In this document: one piece after another, positions 25,901-34,905 of the stretch
Layout of the letters: every line of letters begins with the position of its first letter
How positions within the stretch are numbered: the stretch's first letter is position 1
Virus record (IMG/VR): IMGVR_UViG_3300018411_000639
Span: 1-64,000 of that record
Strand: one strand, 5' to 3'
From: a virus
DNA: 64,000 bases
Translations under genes and position numbers: made by a program
Notes under the pieces: generated by a model
Seen by the model: only the letters and a program-made list of their open reading frames with translations
Told to the model about the DNA's origin: nothing
Database searches by the model: none

Positions 25901-27012
25901 AGTGGCTGATGCTTCGTTGGCAAACTTCCAGCGGCGTTCCAGAAAGTACTAGCCCAGACATGCCCGTTAGAAGAACCGAATCTTTTCGACTCCGCTATGT
26001 CAAGGAACCATTTTGTCCCGTTTTCATTTCCGATATAGTAGTTGTTTCCGCCAGTAGGGAATGTGTCGTTAAAGTGTAAAGACCTTAACGCTGTGAATAT
26101 ATCTCCGGTTAGAGCCGGAACTGCGTCTGTAAAGTACCCTGTCCCGGTGTCGTTAGCGTTAGCGGATGTCCAATACCCATACATTCCTCCGTTACCAAGC
26201 CAGTTGAAAGTACCCCAGTAGAACTTCTCTTGCGTGATATCTTCGTAGGCTTCGCGTCTGTAAGTAATGCCATTCTCGACGATTGTGCTCGGCATGTTGT
26301 TGATGTTGTCGTAGGTCTTGATTAGGGTTTGCGTGTTCCCTATCGCAAGGGCTGATTTCTTGGTGTAAGATTCGGCACCCGGAACCTTGAGCAGCTTTCC
26401 GGAAAAACCATCCTCCGTAAAGACGGTGTTGCCGTTCGCATCTGTATAAGTGTTTGGCCAAGATCCATAGGAAGGACTCGGAAGGTTGCCCTGAAACATC
26501 TTGCGGCTTACTTGCTTGGTCTCAACGACAGCCTCTTGGTAGATGTCGGTTGCGCCTTTTTTGTAGGTTACGTCCTGCAGGTGCAATGTGCCGGAGAAGT
26601 CCCCCTCTGTGTGAGAGAGGGTTTCCGGTACGACTTGTTTGGTCACAACGCTGGCATAGTGATGGTTGTCGATTTCACGCCTATCGACATGATCATTTGG
26701 TTCCCAGTTGACCCACTTGCGTTTCATACTGCCGGTGTAGCCGTTGTCGTCACTGTACGGCACAGAGGAGAGGAAAACGTTGTCGTCCATTTTCGGCTCG
26801 GCCTTCTTCTGCATGTAAGTGCTGACCGTGATGTGGTCAATCGTGTTCTTGGGTGCTTCGGACACTAACACATTGCTTTCTGAACTCATTCTTTTGTTGT
26901 AGTAGTAAGCAAGGTTGACCGCGTTCGGCGGCACCTTTCTTCCGATACGGAAGGCATACTTGTTTATCTTGTTTTTGATTATCTCTTCGTGCAATCGGGT
27001 TGCCTCAAACAT
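22927..27012 (-). CDS. very large repeat-containing fibre/baseplate protein, 1361 aa
   Basis: A short D-x-[YF]-x-G-[TKSE]-[LVM] unit recurs at least nine times in two groups: EGDFSGTLHL, EDGFSGKLLK, LYTGTIKK, AVYSGTLLR, DDGFKGTLVK, DQDGYRGTLAR, TYSGEVVK, RQDYKGTVSK and similar. Each is spaced by tens of residues, as in beta-hairpin repeats of large Gram-positive surface proteins. Between the groups are beta domains, including LRVYKTAADGYEKELAV...ENDRIQVDYVYE, a copy of the VxVNG...V-x-Y module. There is no enzymatic signature. The ATG at 27012 has GGTGGTG upstream. The C-terminus (YLNTFDFTPQAYLSTEES) is short and acidic. It is probably a long tail fibre. Confidence 0.68.
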   Translation of the reverse strand: MFEATRLHEEIIKNKINKYAFRIGRKVPPNAVNLAYYYNKRMSSESNVLVSEAPKNTIDHITVSTYMQKKAEPKMDDNVFLSSVPYSDDNGYTGSMKRKWVNWEPNDHVDRREIDNHHYASVVTKQVVPETLSHTEGDFSGTLHLQDVTYKKGATDIYQEAVVETKQVSRKMFQGNLPSPSYGSWPNTYTDANGNTVFTEDGFSGKLLKVPGAESYTKKSALAIGNTQTLIKTYDNINNMPSTIVENGITYRREAYEDITQEKFYWGTFNWLGNGGMYGYWTSANANDTGTGYFTDAVPALTGDIFTALRSLHFNDTFPTGGNNYYIGNENGTKWFLDIAESKRFGSSNGHVWASTFWNAAGSLPTKHQPLGGVAPTPYFGNEGSFLKSHLSVVSPSGGSFDSDQALYDPENPTVANRQFRPVIQFLRAYKPGVKVFFVAVVADGSKNEWIGEQLYTGTIKKTTNKNKERILNWRADAVYSGTLLRETRDYDGLAFYEGVAVKRTAVGNINPEGQRDFLMYPDGQGVLWSTDNLKELESELFYITNLFKDNVPLYYACKLKQPIYDRLGPDEFGIYQGNGIKILSGNLKPLSERKYKFQIKLVPHKQGVAGYEDIYDAYVFTSFLTTNARSFKVVYHAYDPSSPGHIAANKTEELSVQPYFELGKDYTVIPTNEKLRRTYIQLMTNPIIEDDRKKVGFRYIVKADDGSYVSEAHYAEAINREYALSVEEKDFINRNYVVSPKESGAALTAFEIIVKDKHLDEAEQAVLRTKTFRVELDLSDPTTASNKKKLNLFTKPDGTGPVSVETTEDTGFLDPLSGKHERMIQIPGMYKLEGGKIYPGYRVTCRDVRAIKTLAPREFDLLSNWYLRVQFGHFNYVLEQHGYRKRYTYAIPEYDKQEYSTTYGRPYVEVQGEVASVLNDNDIKVSLCPMYVKVDSDYAPTNLRVYKTAADGYEKELAVDRWSFTEGVIRLTERISENDRIQVDYVYEEESYVYRGFYDPQEKFIDIEFNPNQYHTYLDHSNPSSRERKKVHDLFNKVVYLFLRPTVIEEMQNDHLLVRRNSVNSFPDVVVYDDDDGFKGTLVKNGASYVESGTYTDAQAKTATATGTTYLVEASVPSTLAYDQDGYRGTLARTSIQKEIIGYNQKKVGSESDYHFEDDLNSPIYSNYSGTYSGEVVKPITDTRIWRQDYKGTVSKEAIYQENTVYHQIDNGAPERDHDILIGSIYVRHNTSLRSTRILDARSRGGGVLEEIRDGLRKELEPESEHYWDIGFWDGEPYTENAVLIVRLDKRILTENGGRFTHQEVDAKVSKWLAHGTLPLIEYVTAYEKEELPESTLAVEEEYLNTFDFTPQAYLSTEES

Positions 27013-27023
27013 ATGTCACCACC

Positions 27024-30000
27024 TCATCGGTTCTTGATATTGATTTCAGTTTCGAGATTGTAGGCTGCACACTTGGCTGTCAGTGCGTCTGTTCCTTTTC
27101 CTATCCCGGATGTATATCGCATCGAGATGACCCCATTTGCGTCCGTGACGAAGCTTTTGCACGCTAACCCGCCAAGGATAGATGTCACCTCTAAAGTTTC
27201 ACCAGAGACCGGATTGCCGTACACATCGGTCAGTTCTACGTGAACATTCAGTCCGTCTTTTCCGTCTCCGATTACGCTCATCGGGTTGGCGTGGATCGTA
27301 ATCTTTGTCGGAATAGGTTCTTCGTCCGAGATGAACAGGAAGCCTTGATGTTCTGTGTTGTAGATGGGATTCAAACTGATGTTACGGATAACGCGCTGAT
27401 TGTCTCGTTCGTTTGTCTCAAACATGACACGGGCCTCTGTGATGACCTTGTCCGCATGAGTTGCGATAGTTGTCGTCTTGTTCTCGATATCGAGATGTGC
27501 AACAAAGGAGTTCTGGATGCGATACGACACCGTCACCATCTGGCCTTCCGGAAGAGCGCTCTCGAATACCAGCATCTGGTTCTTCGTCACCCAGTCCGTC
27601 CGTCCGGCTCCGTCCACTTGGACCTGAAGCGTTCGTGGGTCGTAATCCGCGTACCGCAGAGGGAAAGCTTTTTGACGCTTGGATCGGTAAGCTTCTTCGA
27701 AGTCCAGCGTCAATTCCCCTGCTTCATTGTAGAAGTTCACCTCTCGTAGAGGCCCCACTTCGTCTTCCTGTACCACAATCGGGCAGAACTGCAACGGCAA
27801 TGCGTAGACGACAGCTGCGCCGTCAATGAAGTTGATATAGGCACTGTTCTCTCCATCGTCCAGTTTGATCTCCACGCCCTTTGCTTCGATGGGTGTAAAC
27901 AGCGCACCGATGTCAAAGAAGGAAACGTCTTTGAAGGTACTCCGATCCTGTGATTGACAGCTGTACCCGTAAGACTGCGGGCCTTTGAACTTGGACAGAA
28001 GAGGGTCGTCATCCAGATTGAAGGAAAGGAGTGTGCTGTCCAGAATCTCGGTGCCATTGAACTCCGTTGTTTTCGCTCGGATGGCATTGTTATCTCTTTC
28101 GATCAGGATGGTCGCTCCGTTCTCCAATGCACCCCAACCACTGCCTGTTGCGTCTTTTACGAGAGCATTCCCGTTCGCGATCACTTTTGCGTCCGTCTGG
28201 GCAAAGTTGTAGACGACCACCCACTTAGCTAGTTGCCCACCTACAGAGATACCGCCATTCATCGTCCCTGGGGAACGAAGCGCGGTCAATGTAGACTCTC
28301 GTCCAGTCAGAGGGTCTTTGTGGAAGGCAATGACCACGCCGATCACATCATCATCTCCGTTAACAGAAAAGAGCGTCGCTTGATGCTTGTACCGATCATG
28401 TTTGGAGTCGCTCACGAAACCGATGTACGTGTTGGAGTTAATCTGGCAAACCACTGAGTCCGTGTCAGCTTGGTATTCCCATTTGGTCATCTCGTCTGGC
28501 TGAGCCGGCTGAGAGCTGCCACTATGAGAGAAGCGATCCCAACTATTGAATATCTCAATCATGGCGGCTGTCTCGTCACGCGGCATGGTAATCATGTTGT
28601 ACTTGAGTTCCACTGCGTCCGAGTTCGGGGTAATCCGAACATCAACCAACTCTTGCATCGTGTATCCGGCCAAGAGGACGTTGTGTTCGATTGCATCATT
28701 CAGGTTGTCCATCACGCCATGCCATTGTCCATCAAACGGAATCTGGAAAGTAAAGCTCTCCTGAATGGTCCGAGCCTCTGACTCGGGATGGAACCGACCA
28801 ACGATACGGAAGTTTCCGACACCAGGCACTTTGCTTTCAGAGAAGGAAGTAGATTCTTGGCGGTAAAGGATGTTCAGTGCCTCGTTCTGAGGAATCGTAA
28901 GTTTGTAACGGAAGTAGCGGAAGCCGCCGATCTGAACACCATCGTTTACGAGAACCCAATTCGGACTGGACTCTACCTCTTCCCGATTGTTCGAATAAGC
29001 GAGATGGTAGTTCAATGCCCCGCCTGTCTGGTATCTCGTAAGACCCATTGCGCTTTCCGTTCCGAAGTCGATCACCTTTGATACATAGATGCCGCCCGAA
29101 GTTCCGCCGATTGATTTGATCACATCTTCTTTCAGGCTGATGTTTCGGGACAGGGTCTCATCCATGTTCTCCTTGAAGTCTGGGTAAGAGCAATGAATGG
29201 TCAGGCTATCTTTCAGCGTGCTTGTCGTGAGGGGTCTGAATTTTGCTCGGAACTGAACCGTGGCGGATGCCTGAATGTTCGGGACTTCTCCGTCGATAAC
29301 GGGTGTCCACTCATTCCACACACCTCGATCAAAGTCATAGGAGCGAATTTCAACATCAAGTCCTGCGCCCTCAGGGACGATCGCATCGAAGTTGACCGCA
29401 CCGTAAGAGGTTACGATGTTAGGGAATACGAATGGCGGGCTGATGTAGTCTATGTCCTGATACTCTTGATAGTAAGGGGTGTCGATAAGGGCTGCAGGGT
29501 AAAGATAACCTTCACGGTAAACGATGGCCGATTCGTCATCCTGGAGCAAGTCATACCGATCAACCTTCTGCAGATTGTACTGGATGGCTTTACTGTCGGC
29601 CTTCTTCAATGTCGCAAGAATGGAGAAGTGACCATACTCTTCTTTGTATTTCTGGAGCGCAAGGTAGTCTGCTTCTGCAACAAACTCCGAGTACAGGAAG
29701 TGTTCTCTTTGGTTGGCGTAATAGTAGCCGTTATGAACACGCGGGCTCCAACTAGAGGTTGCGTTCTGTTGTCCTTTTGCTCGGATCGTAACCGGAGAGG
29801 TTTCTTCTGTGAACACGATTTGGCTTGGAGCCTGAACTAGTATCACGTCGATGTTGTCCGTAGTGGCTTCCAGATCGAAACGTGTGTAATCCCTGGTCGT
29901 GGTCGGCTTAGGTAGTTCCAGATAGAAATCTTTTGCCTTGATGTCGAAGAGCTCAAAGCCATCGAAACGAGAAGAAGCAACCAACTCCCGATACTCTTTG

Positions 30001-32213
30001 TATTCGCTCAAAGTGGCTTCGGATGAGAATGTCACCGTGTCTCCGTTGAGTATTCCTGCTCCACTTGCGTTTGCGTGCTGGAAGGCGTAGGTCACAAAGG
30101 CGTTCTCTGGGGAAACCACCTGAATCAGGATATGGAAAGTGGCATCGTACACCTCTGCCGGAACCACGACTTGAGGTAAGACTACACTCATGTCTTCTTT
30201 GCCATTGTAGCCATTTGAAGAGGAGAAGCGACCATTCACGATGCCGTAAAGCGGTGCTGCGGTGCCTTCGTCGGGCAGGATATCTTGCCAAACCTTCGTC
30301 ACAGGGACCGGCTGAGAGTAGAGGTGAATGGCGTCATCCCCCGTCTTCGTTAAGCGCCATTCCATTCCCTTCGCGACTTTTGTACTGGACATGTACTCGA
30401 TGTCACCTACGCAGTCCAAGACTTCGATGTGGAGCTGGTACAACTGGTTCGGGTCGCGACTCACACCTTTCAGTACTTCGTGGAAGTAAATCGTGGTGGC
30501 CGGATCTTCATCCGAGAAGCGGAATGGAAGTCCCACTGTTTTGATGACACCGACAGAGCTACCCGTGTAGATGATTTCGCCATCAAGGTTTGGGGCAGAT
30601 AACTGAACCACGTTGTCACGGGACGCAACGTTAATCTTCGTCGATACATCGGAACCTGCGTAAGCCTCGGATGAGTCGGTTACGTTGAACAACGGCATGA
30701 TCAGATCAGCAGCAACCAATAACGGGAGATCTGTTCCATCTTCTGCCGACAAGGCTTTCTCGATAACTTTCTCAGCCTCAAACAAGGACGCCTCTGCAAA
30801 GCCTGAGATATACACTTTTCCGTCAGGATCAAAAGCATTGTTCGGGTCATAACCGTCTGAATCCCGATTAGCATAGAGCTTCGCCGTACCACTTCCGGAA
30901 GGGAAGAAATGTCTGCCGAAAGTGTGATTGTAGCGGGTCCCCGGATTGATGTCGAAGCCATAGTCGTCGTAGATAACGAAGCCGGAATATACAGCTGGAC
31001 GGATGGAGTTTCGGATCCTGTTGTCAGCGTAGCCCACCTCTTGCATGATAGTGGCCAACGTCTTGTTGTTGACTAGTTCGCCGTTTGCCGGGATCAAGTA
31101 AGCTTTCCCGTTAGCATAGCCGACGTTAGGGGTCAAAGTATGCTCGAACACAGGAGAGGTCAGCCATTGTTGTCTGGCACTGTAAGTCCCTGCGAACGGA
31201 CCGGCTTCATAGTACTCCACTTTACAAGTGACATAATACTTGATCGTAATCGGTCTGGATGCGTACTTGTAAATACGGAAGGACACTTTCCCTAATGGAT
31301 AGGCGCTGAATCGCAACGTACAGACTCCATCTTGTTCATACGTGTCGTACTTGCCTTTTGCCAGTACGCGGTAGTTGAAACCTACCTGATTGTAGCGCTT
31401 CTCGTTCTTTCCGTAAGTGCCGTAGGTCTTGGCGATGATGCCGAACTTCTCGTAGAAATCCTCCTCAGTCCTTTTCGACACGAGCAGGTCTTTTCCATCC
31501 CCTACCCCTGATCGGAATGCGTCCAGTCGCTCAGTCACTTTCGGCAACAGCGTCGGATTATCGTTCTCCAGTAGAGGAACTTCATACTTGTGACGAGCAA
31601 GACTTTCGGATAGGCTCTTGGTTCTTACACCTACAGAACCACTGCCCGGAGAGGTGCGACTAGCGTCATACTTTACAAGGCTTCGGGTGTACAGCGTATC
31701 GGGTATCAGCCCGCTCTCGGAGTAATGAAGAACCCCGATCGGCAGCTGTGCAACCAGACCACCTTTCTCGTTCAGGATGTAATGAGCAAAGTCCTGTTCT
31801 CCTTCTCCTTCGAATCGCCAGATGATAGTAGAGGAATCATAGGCTTCCCCCGTCAGAGCGGGCGCCGTCAAAGGCAGTTTCTCTGGATGTACATAGGCTT
31901 TGATGGTTGGGGATAGAGTGAACTCGCTCGATGTGTCGGAATTGACAAAGAAAACATCTACGCCCGGGGTTTCCGAGAAGATTTCGTAACTATCTACTTC
32001 GATGTCTGAATCCGTAAGGCTGTTCTCTGCAAGGTACGCATCTATCTCCTGATAAAAGTAACTCAGGATGTACGCACTGCTTAGGATGTGAAAATTATCA
32101 TAGAGGTAAGGCTCTACGGCCTGTATAGCTGTCGGAATTGACTTCTCAAACTGCTCGACTTCCCCTGTTGCCACCCGGACAACGGAGACCGTTATTTTGT
32201 AGCGAATGTCCAT
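27024..32213 (-). CDS. giant tail fibre/adhesin with lectin-like and Big_1-like domains, 1729 aa
   Basis: The sequence is beta-rich along its whole length. Residues roughly 1240-1430 show the concanavalin/LamG-like pattern (SNTYIGFVSDSKHDRYKHQ, GDDDVIGVVIAFHKD, FKGPQSYGYSC), consistent with carbohydrate binding. The last ~95 residues match an invasin-type Big_1 Ig domain (LNVHVELTDVYGNPVSGETL, TDANGVISMRYTSG). A VQVDG...V-x-Y module precedes it. The gene starts 23 nt downstream of a terminator hairpin, so it probably has its own promoter or is expressed by read-through. Two copies of the 16-bp repeat lie in its first 280 bp. Receptor binding to wall polysaccharide is the most likely role. Confidence 0.7.
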   Translation of the reverse strand: MDIRYKITVSVVRVATGEVEQFEKSIPTAIQAVEPYLYDNFHILSSAYILSYFYQEIDAYLAENSLTDSDIEVDSYEIFSETPGVDVFFVNSDTSSEFTLSPTIKAYVHPEKLPLTAPALTGEAYDSSTIIWRFEGEGEQDFAHYILNEKGGLVAQLPIGVLHYSESGLIPDTLYTRSLVKYDASRTSPGSGSVGVRTKSLSESLARHKYEVPLLENDNPTLLPKVTERLDAFRSGVGDGKDLLVSKRTEEDFYEKFGIIAKTYGTYGKNEKRYNQVGFNYRVLAKGKYDTYEQDGVCTLRFSAYPLGKVSFRIYKYASRPITIKYYVTCKVEYYEAGPFAGTYSARQQWLTSPVFEHTLTPNVGYANGKAYLIPANGELVNNKTLATIMQEVGYADNRIRNSIRPAVYSGFVIYDDYGFDINPGTRYNHTFGRHFFPSGSGTAKLYANRDSDGYDPNNAFDPDGKVYISGFAEASLFEAEKVIEKALSAEDGTDLPLLVAADLIMPLFNVTDSSEAYAGSDVSTKINVASRDNVVQLSAPNLDGEIIYTGSSVGVIKTVGLPFRFSDEDPATTIYFHEVLKGVSRDPNQLYQLHIEVLDCVGDIEYMSSTKVAKGMEWRLTKTGDDAIHLYSQPVPVTKVWQDILPDEGTAAPLYGIVNGRFSSSNGYNGKEDMSVVLPQVVVPAEVYDATFHILIQVVSPENAFVTYAFQHANASGAGILNGDTVTFSSEATLSEYKEYRELVASSRFDGFELFDIKAKDFYLELPKPTTTRDYTRFDLEATTDNIDVILVQAPSQIVFTEETSPVTIRAKGQQNATSSWSPRVHNGYYYANQREHFLYSEFVAEADYLALQKYKEEYGHFSILATLKKADSKAIQYNLQKVDRYDLLQDDESAIVYREGYLYPAALIDTPYYQEYQDIDYISPPFVFPNIVTSYGAVNFDAIVPEGAGLDVEIRSYDFDRGVWNEWTPVIDGEVPNIQASATVQFRAKFRPLTTSTLKDSLTIHCSYPDFKENMDETLSRNISLKEDVIKSIGGTSGGIYVSKVIDFGTESAMGLTRYQTGGALNYHLAYSNNREEVESSPNWVLVNDGVQIGGFRYFRYKLTIPQNEALNILYRQESTSFSESKVPGVGNFRIVGRFHPESEARTIQESFTFQIPFDGQWHGVMDNLNDAIEHNVLLAGYTMQELVDVRITPNSDAVELKYNMITMPRDETAAMIEIFNSWDRFSHSGSSQPAQPDEMTKWEYQADTDSVVCQINSNTYIGFVSDSKHDRYKHQATLFSVNGDDDVIGVVIAFHKDPLTGRESTLTALRSPGTMNGGISVGGQLAKWVVVYNFAQTDAKVIANGNALVKDATGSGWGALENGATILIERDNNAIRAKTTEFNGTEILDSTLLSFNLDDDPLLSKFKGPQSYGYSCQSQDRSTFKDVSFFDIGALFTPIEAKGVEIKLDDGENSAYINFIDGAAVVYALPLQFCPIVVQEDEVGPLREVNFYNEAGELTLDFEEAYRSKRQKAFPLRYADYDPRTLQVQVDGAGRTDWVTKNQMLVFESALPEGQMVTVSYRIQNSFVAHLDIENKTTTIATHADKVITEARVMFETNERDNQRVIRNISLNPIYNTEHQGFLFISDEEPIPTKITIHANPMSVIGDGKDGLNVHVELTDVYGNPVSGETLEVTSILGGLACKSFVTDANGVISMRYTSGIGKGTDALTAKCAAYNLETEINIKNR
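31933..31948 (-). repeat. 16-bp repeat, 15/16 copy
   Basis: Minus strand reads TTGTCAATTCCGACAC, read as VNSDT about 270 bp into the giant fibre gene and 181 bp from the next copy. Confidence 0.75.
32129..32144 (-). repeat. 16-bp repeat, 13/16 copy in another reading frame
   Basis: Minus strand reads AAGTCAATTCCGACAG. Here the bases are read as KSIPTA, not VNSDT, so conservation is of the DNA rather than the peptide. It lies 70-85 bp from the start of the fibre gene. Confidence 0.55.
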
Positions 32214-32235
32214 AAGATACTTCCCCTCTTTAACA

Positions 32236-32281
32236 CAATAAAAGAGGGCACCGGTTTACTAATTGTTAAACCAATGCCCTC
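32236..32281 (-). terminator. leftward intrinsic terminator
   Basis: GAGGGCA (32244-32250) pairs with TGCCCTC (32275-32281) and GGTTTA (32253-32258) with TAAACC (32267-32272), giving a long two-part stem. TTTTATT follows on the minus strand. It ends the baseplate-core transcript before the giant fibre genes. Confidence 0.8.
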
Positions 32282-32291
32282 CTTATGTTAA

Positions 32292-33395
32292 TTATGTTCG
32301 TTTAAATGATCTAAATCCAACGACGCTTCCATCATACAAGGTTGGCAGAAAGGCGACTCCGGACAACTCCTTGTCGGAAATGTCCCAATAAGCCTCATCC
32401 CACTTGAAATGACCCCACATAATCGGAGCCTCGGAATGAATTCTATCTCGGTAATATTTTAGCAAATCGGTTGCGGTACTGTCAACGTGAAACAGCTCGT
32501 TCCGAAGCTTCAAATCCGCGTGATCATGCACTTGATGCATTTCTAGACCTGTGATGTAACTGACCTCGAGTTCGACTCCTTCGAGCCTCGGATCACCTGA
32601 AAGCAGTACATGACCGGTCTCGCTCAGGAGCACTTCTTCTTCGGACAGGAGCTTCCCGTTGACTTGAACGGAATTGAGTACCACCATCGGGTCTTCGATC
32701 AGGAAGTCCGAACCGCCGTTCAGCCAGACCGCCTCTTTCCGTAAGTTCAGTTCTCTGGCAATCCCGTTCATAAGTCCCTCTCGGTGAGCACCTGCAGGGT
32801 TCTTGAAGACATCCATCAGGCGAGACTTGTACTCTCTGTTCCGTTCTCCGTGTATGCGCGGGCACTCCAGGATCAAACCGAACTCGTCAAAGAAATTCCA
32901 GACGGGATGGACGGAGAGCGACTGTGTGTACCTCTTCCCTTTTACGGCAAAGCTGATTTGCCCGTCCGGGCAAAGAAGGTCACTGTCGTAGGGTTGGCGC
33001 ACATACAGGATGTTCCTGCTTGTATCAATGAAGTAAAGGTCATGACCATACAATTCGTTGTACTCGATACCCACCAGACCGATGCCGAAGAAGTGAGCGA
33101 GTTTCCGTGCTTTCCGCAAAGACCCCGACGACGAGAGGACTTCTTCCAACTCGTCGCTTGCAAGGTTCATTGGGATAATCGTTTTGTAGGCTATATCAAC
33201 AAAGTCGAGGTCGGCTGTTTCGATCGTTGTTTGCTCATAGGCATATTCGAGGACGTAACGAACCTCGTCCAGTTTCACTCCCGCGATGTCCAGGAACTGC
33301 GCCCCTAAACTATCGGAAGACTTCTTACGAATCTGGAACCAGTGAGGTAGCGCGTTTAGAATTTTTTCCGTATAACGAGCGAACTTGGAACTCAT
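32292..33395 (-). CDS. baseplate/tail-fibre connector protein, 367 aa
   Basis: This is the gene right after the J-like block in transcription order, the usual place for a wedge or tail-tip protein. The N-terminus is helical (FARYTEKILNALPHWF, LDEVRYVLEYAYEQT); the C-terminal half contains SVQVNGKLLSEE...VELEVSYITG, the small beta module found in many proteins of this window. Family assignment (P2 gpI-like or similar) is tentative. The ATG at 33395 has AGGAGGG upstream. The stop is 10 nt before the terminator. Confidence 0.55.
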   Translation of the reverse strand: MSSKFARYTEKILNALPHWFQIRKKSSDSLGAQFLDIAGVKLDEVRYVLEYAYEQTTIETADLDFVDIAYKTIIPMNLASDELEEVLSSSGSLRKARKLAHFFGIGLVGIEYNELYGHDLYFIDTSRNILYVRQPYDSDLLCPDGQISFAVKGKRYTQSLSVHPVWNFFDEFGLILECPRIHGERNREYKSRLMDVFKNPAGAHREGLMNGIARELNLRKEAVWLNGGSDFLIEDPMVVLNSVQVNGKLLSEEEVLLSETGHVLLSGDPRLEGVELEVSYITGLEMHQVHDHADLKLRNELFHVDSTATDLLKYYRDRIHSEAPIMWGHFKWDEAYWDISDKELSGVAFLPTLYDGSVVGFRSFKRT

Positions 33396-33408
33396 GAGGT
33401 CCCTCCTT

Positions 33409-34065
33409 TTAGATAACGATATTCTTGAACTTCAGACCTTTGAGGTCGCCGTTGATTGTTCCAAGCGATTCTTCCGCATCCTGTATTGTGTCAACAGAGA
33501 CACCAAGATAGACGTCCAGTATGACGGCAGCTCTCACGTAATCCGTGGTATAAAAAGGAGAAGAACAGATGGAGTAGATTTTGTCCTGAAGAACCTGGAT
33601 CTTATCGTGATTCCATACTGCGTACTTCTTCATCACAATCGCCATGACTTGCTGCTCTTCGTGCGTGTAGTTCTGATTCCCTATGAAGTAATTACCGTGC
33701 CGTTTCACGATAGATTCCAAAGCTTCCATGTGGGCATTATAGAGGTGTGTTGCGTTGTCGATCTCTCCGGCATCAACCTTCTTGGCCAAGACTAACAAGT
33801 GATTGTGGAAGGTGTCTAACTGGTTGGCGAGAACGTCACGGAAAACAGCTTCCTTTCCTTTGTTCGTCATAACGAAGGTCATCTGAATGTGTTGTTTCAG
33901 CATGTCGCAACGGACGAAGAAAGGATGTAACTCCAGAGCAACAGCGTGATGTAGCGGTTCTTCCTCTTTTTGTTCGGATCTCTTTTTTGTGATGATGGTA
34001 AGGAGTCCGAAAACGCCGCTAATGAAAGCGACGAGAACTCCCTCTGTTATCAAATACGATGGCAT
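33409..34065 (-). CDS. membrane-anchored hypothetical protein, 218 aa
   Basis: Residues 8-26 (EGVLVAFISGVFGLLTIITK) form one convincing membrane helix, followed by a basic stretch (KKRSEQK) that predicts a cytoplasmic remainder. That ~190-residue part is helical (DTFHNHLLVLAKKVDAGEID, ALESIVKRHGNYF). A bilayer protein inside the baseplate cluster is unexpected. It may be a holin-like or superinfection-related protein, or a virion component that enters the membrane during ejection; nothing visible decides between them. At 218 aa it is long for a holin. It lies between the J-like gene and the wedge gene with normal spacing. Confidence 0.65.
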   Translation of the reverse strand: MPSYLITEGVLVAFISGVFGLLTIITKKRSEQKEEEPLHHAVALELHPFFVRCDMLKQHIQMTFVMTNKGKEAVFRDVLANQLDTFHNHLLVLAKKVDAGEIDNATHLYNAHMEALESIVKRHGNYFIGNQNYTHEEQQVMAIVMKKYAVWNHDKIQVLQDKIYSICSSPFYTTDYVRAAVILDVYLGVSVDTIQDAEESLGTINGDLKGLKFKNIVI

Positions 34066-34081
34066 GAGTGTGGCCTCTTTT

Positions 34082-34900
34082 CTACAGGATTATAAGCGCA
34101 TCAGCGTCCGAGCTCAGCATGAAGCGCTCGTTCCACCGACAGTCTTGGTTGACAAACATAGCAGGTAATCCATTTAAACTGAAACGCTCACAGGTATAGG
34201 TCACGATGCTTGCGTTGACATTCATGACCTCCTGCGTAATCTGATCGGTGGTGATGGCTTCTCCGACTCTGCGAGTGGCGAAGAAATCCCTCAACGCCTG
34301 TCTGACGCTGTACTTGAGGTCTTGACTGACGGCGACGCTTGTTGTGTCTTTTGTCATCAGCTTGAGTGTGAGTTTGACGCTCACGGCATCAGGGCCTGTA
34401 ACCTCAAAGCGTGTTCCGTAGGCGGTCACCTTTTCCACGTTAGACTGGACAGAGGCGATGATTTCCGGAGCAGGCTCTGGGGAGTCTGTCGTGATCAGCA
34501 CAGAGAAACTGCCCGTCCCGTAGGAGTATTTCTTGAGGATGGCATCCTGAACACCGGACACACTGAGAGCAGCCAGACGAACGGCGGTTTCGTTTGCGGT
34601 CGCCGTGGTGAGGACGCTCTTGGATATCCGATAGCGATAATCCGCATCTTCTTCTCCGACTAACCTCTCGCAAGCCATCAACGCACCAACCGCTTCTAGG
34701 TAAGACCCTGTTGCGGTTGACACGAAGGACTGCACATGATTTAAAGTCAGGACATCGTAAAGGTCTGCGATGTTTCTGTTGACGAGGCCGAGGAAGAGTT
34801 TTGCGATCGAACCCGCCGAGGTGCTGAATCCGACATTCTGGAGGTTCTGTAAATCTTCTTCTTGCAGTTCTTCAAAAGTTTTCGTGTTGAGTAATATCAT
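34082..34900 (-). CDS. baseplate J-like wedge protein, 272 aa
   Basis: It has the Baseplate_J pattern: an early helical region ending in GSYLEAVGALMACERLVGE, then DADYRYRISKSVLTTATANE, then VSGVQDAILKKYSYGTGSFSVLI and FEVTGPDAVSVKLTLKLM. In P2, Mu and PBSX-type phages this protein joins wedges around the hub. The size is close to the family norm. It is preceded by the gp25-like gene with a 5-nt gap, the canonical gene order. A GTG or TTG start elsewhere is not needed; the ATG at 34900 fits. Confidence 0.82.
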   Translation of the reverse strand: MILLNTKTFEELQEEDLQNLQNVGFSTSAGSIAKLFLGLVNRNIADLYDVLTLNHVQSFVSTATGSYLEAVGALMACERLVGEEDADYRYRISKSVLTTATANETAVRLAALSVSGVQDAILKKYSYGTGSFSVLITTDSPEPAPEIIASVQSNVEKVTAYGTRFEVTGPDAVSVKLTLKLMTKDTTSVAVSQDLKYSVRQALRDFFATRRVGEAITTDQITQEVMNVNASIVTYTCERFSLNGLPAMFVNQDCRWNERFMLSSDADALIIL

Positions 34901-34905
34901 TTAGC

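Noticed and set aside
32371-32386. TTGTCGGAAATGTCCC as another repeat copy
   Set aside because: Only 12 of 16 positions match and the GACA arm is broken.
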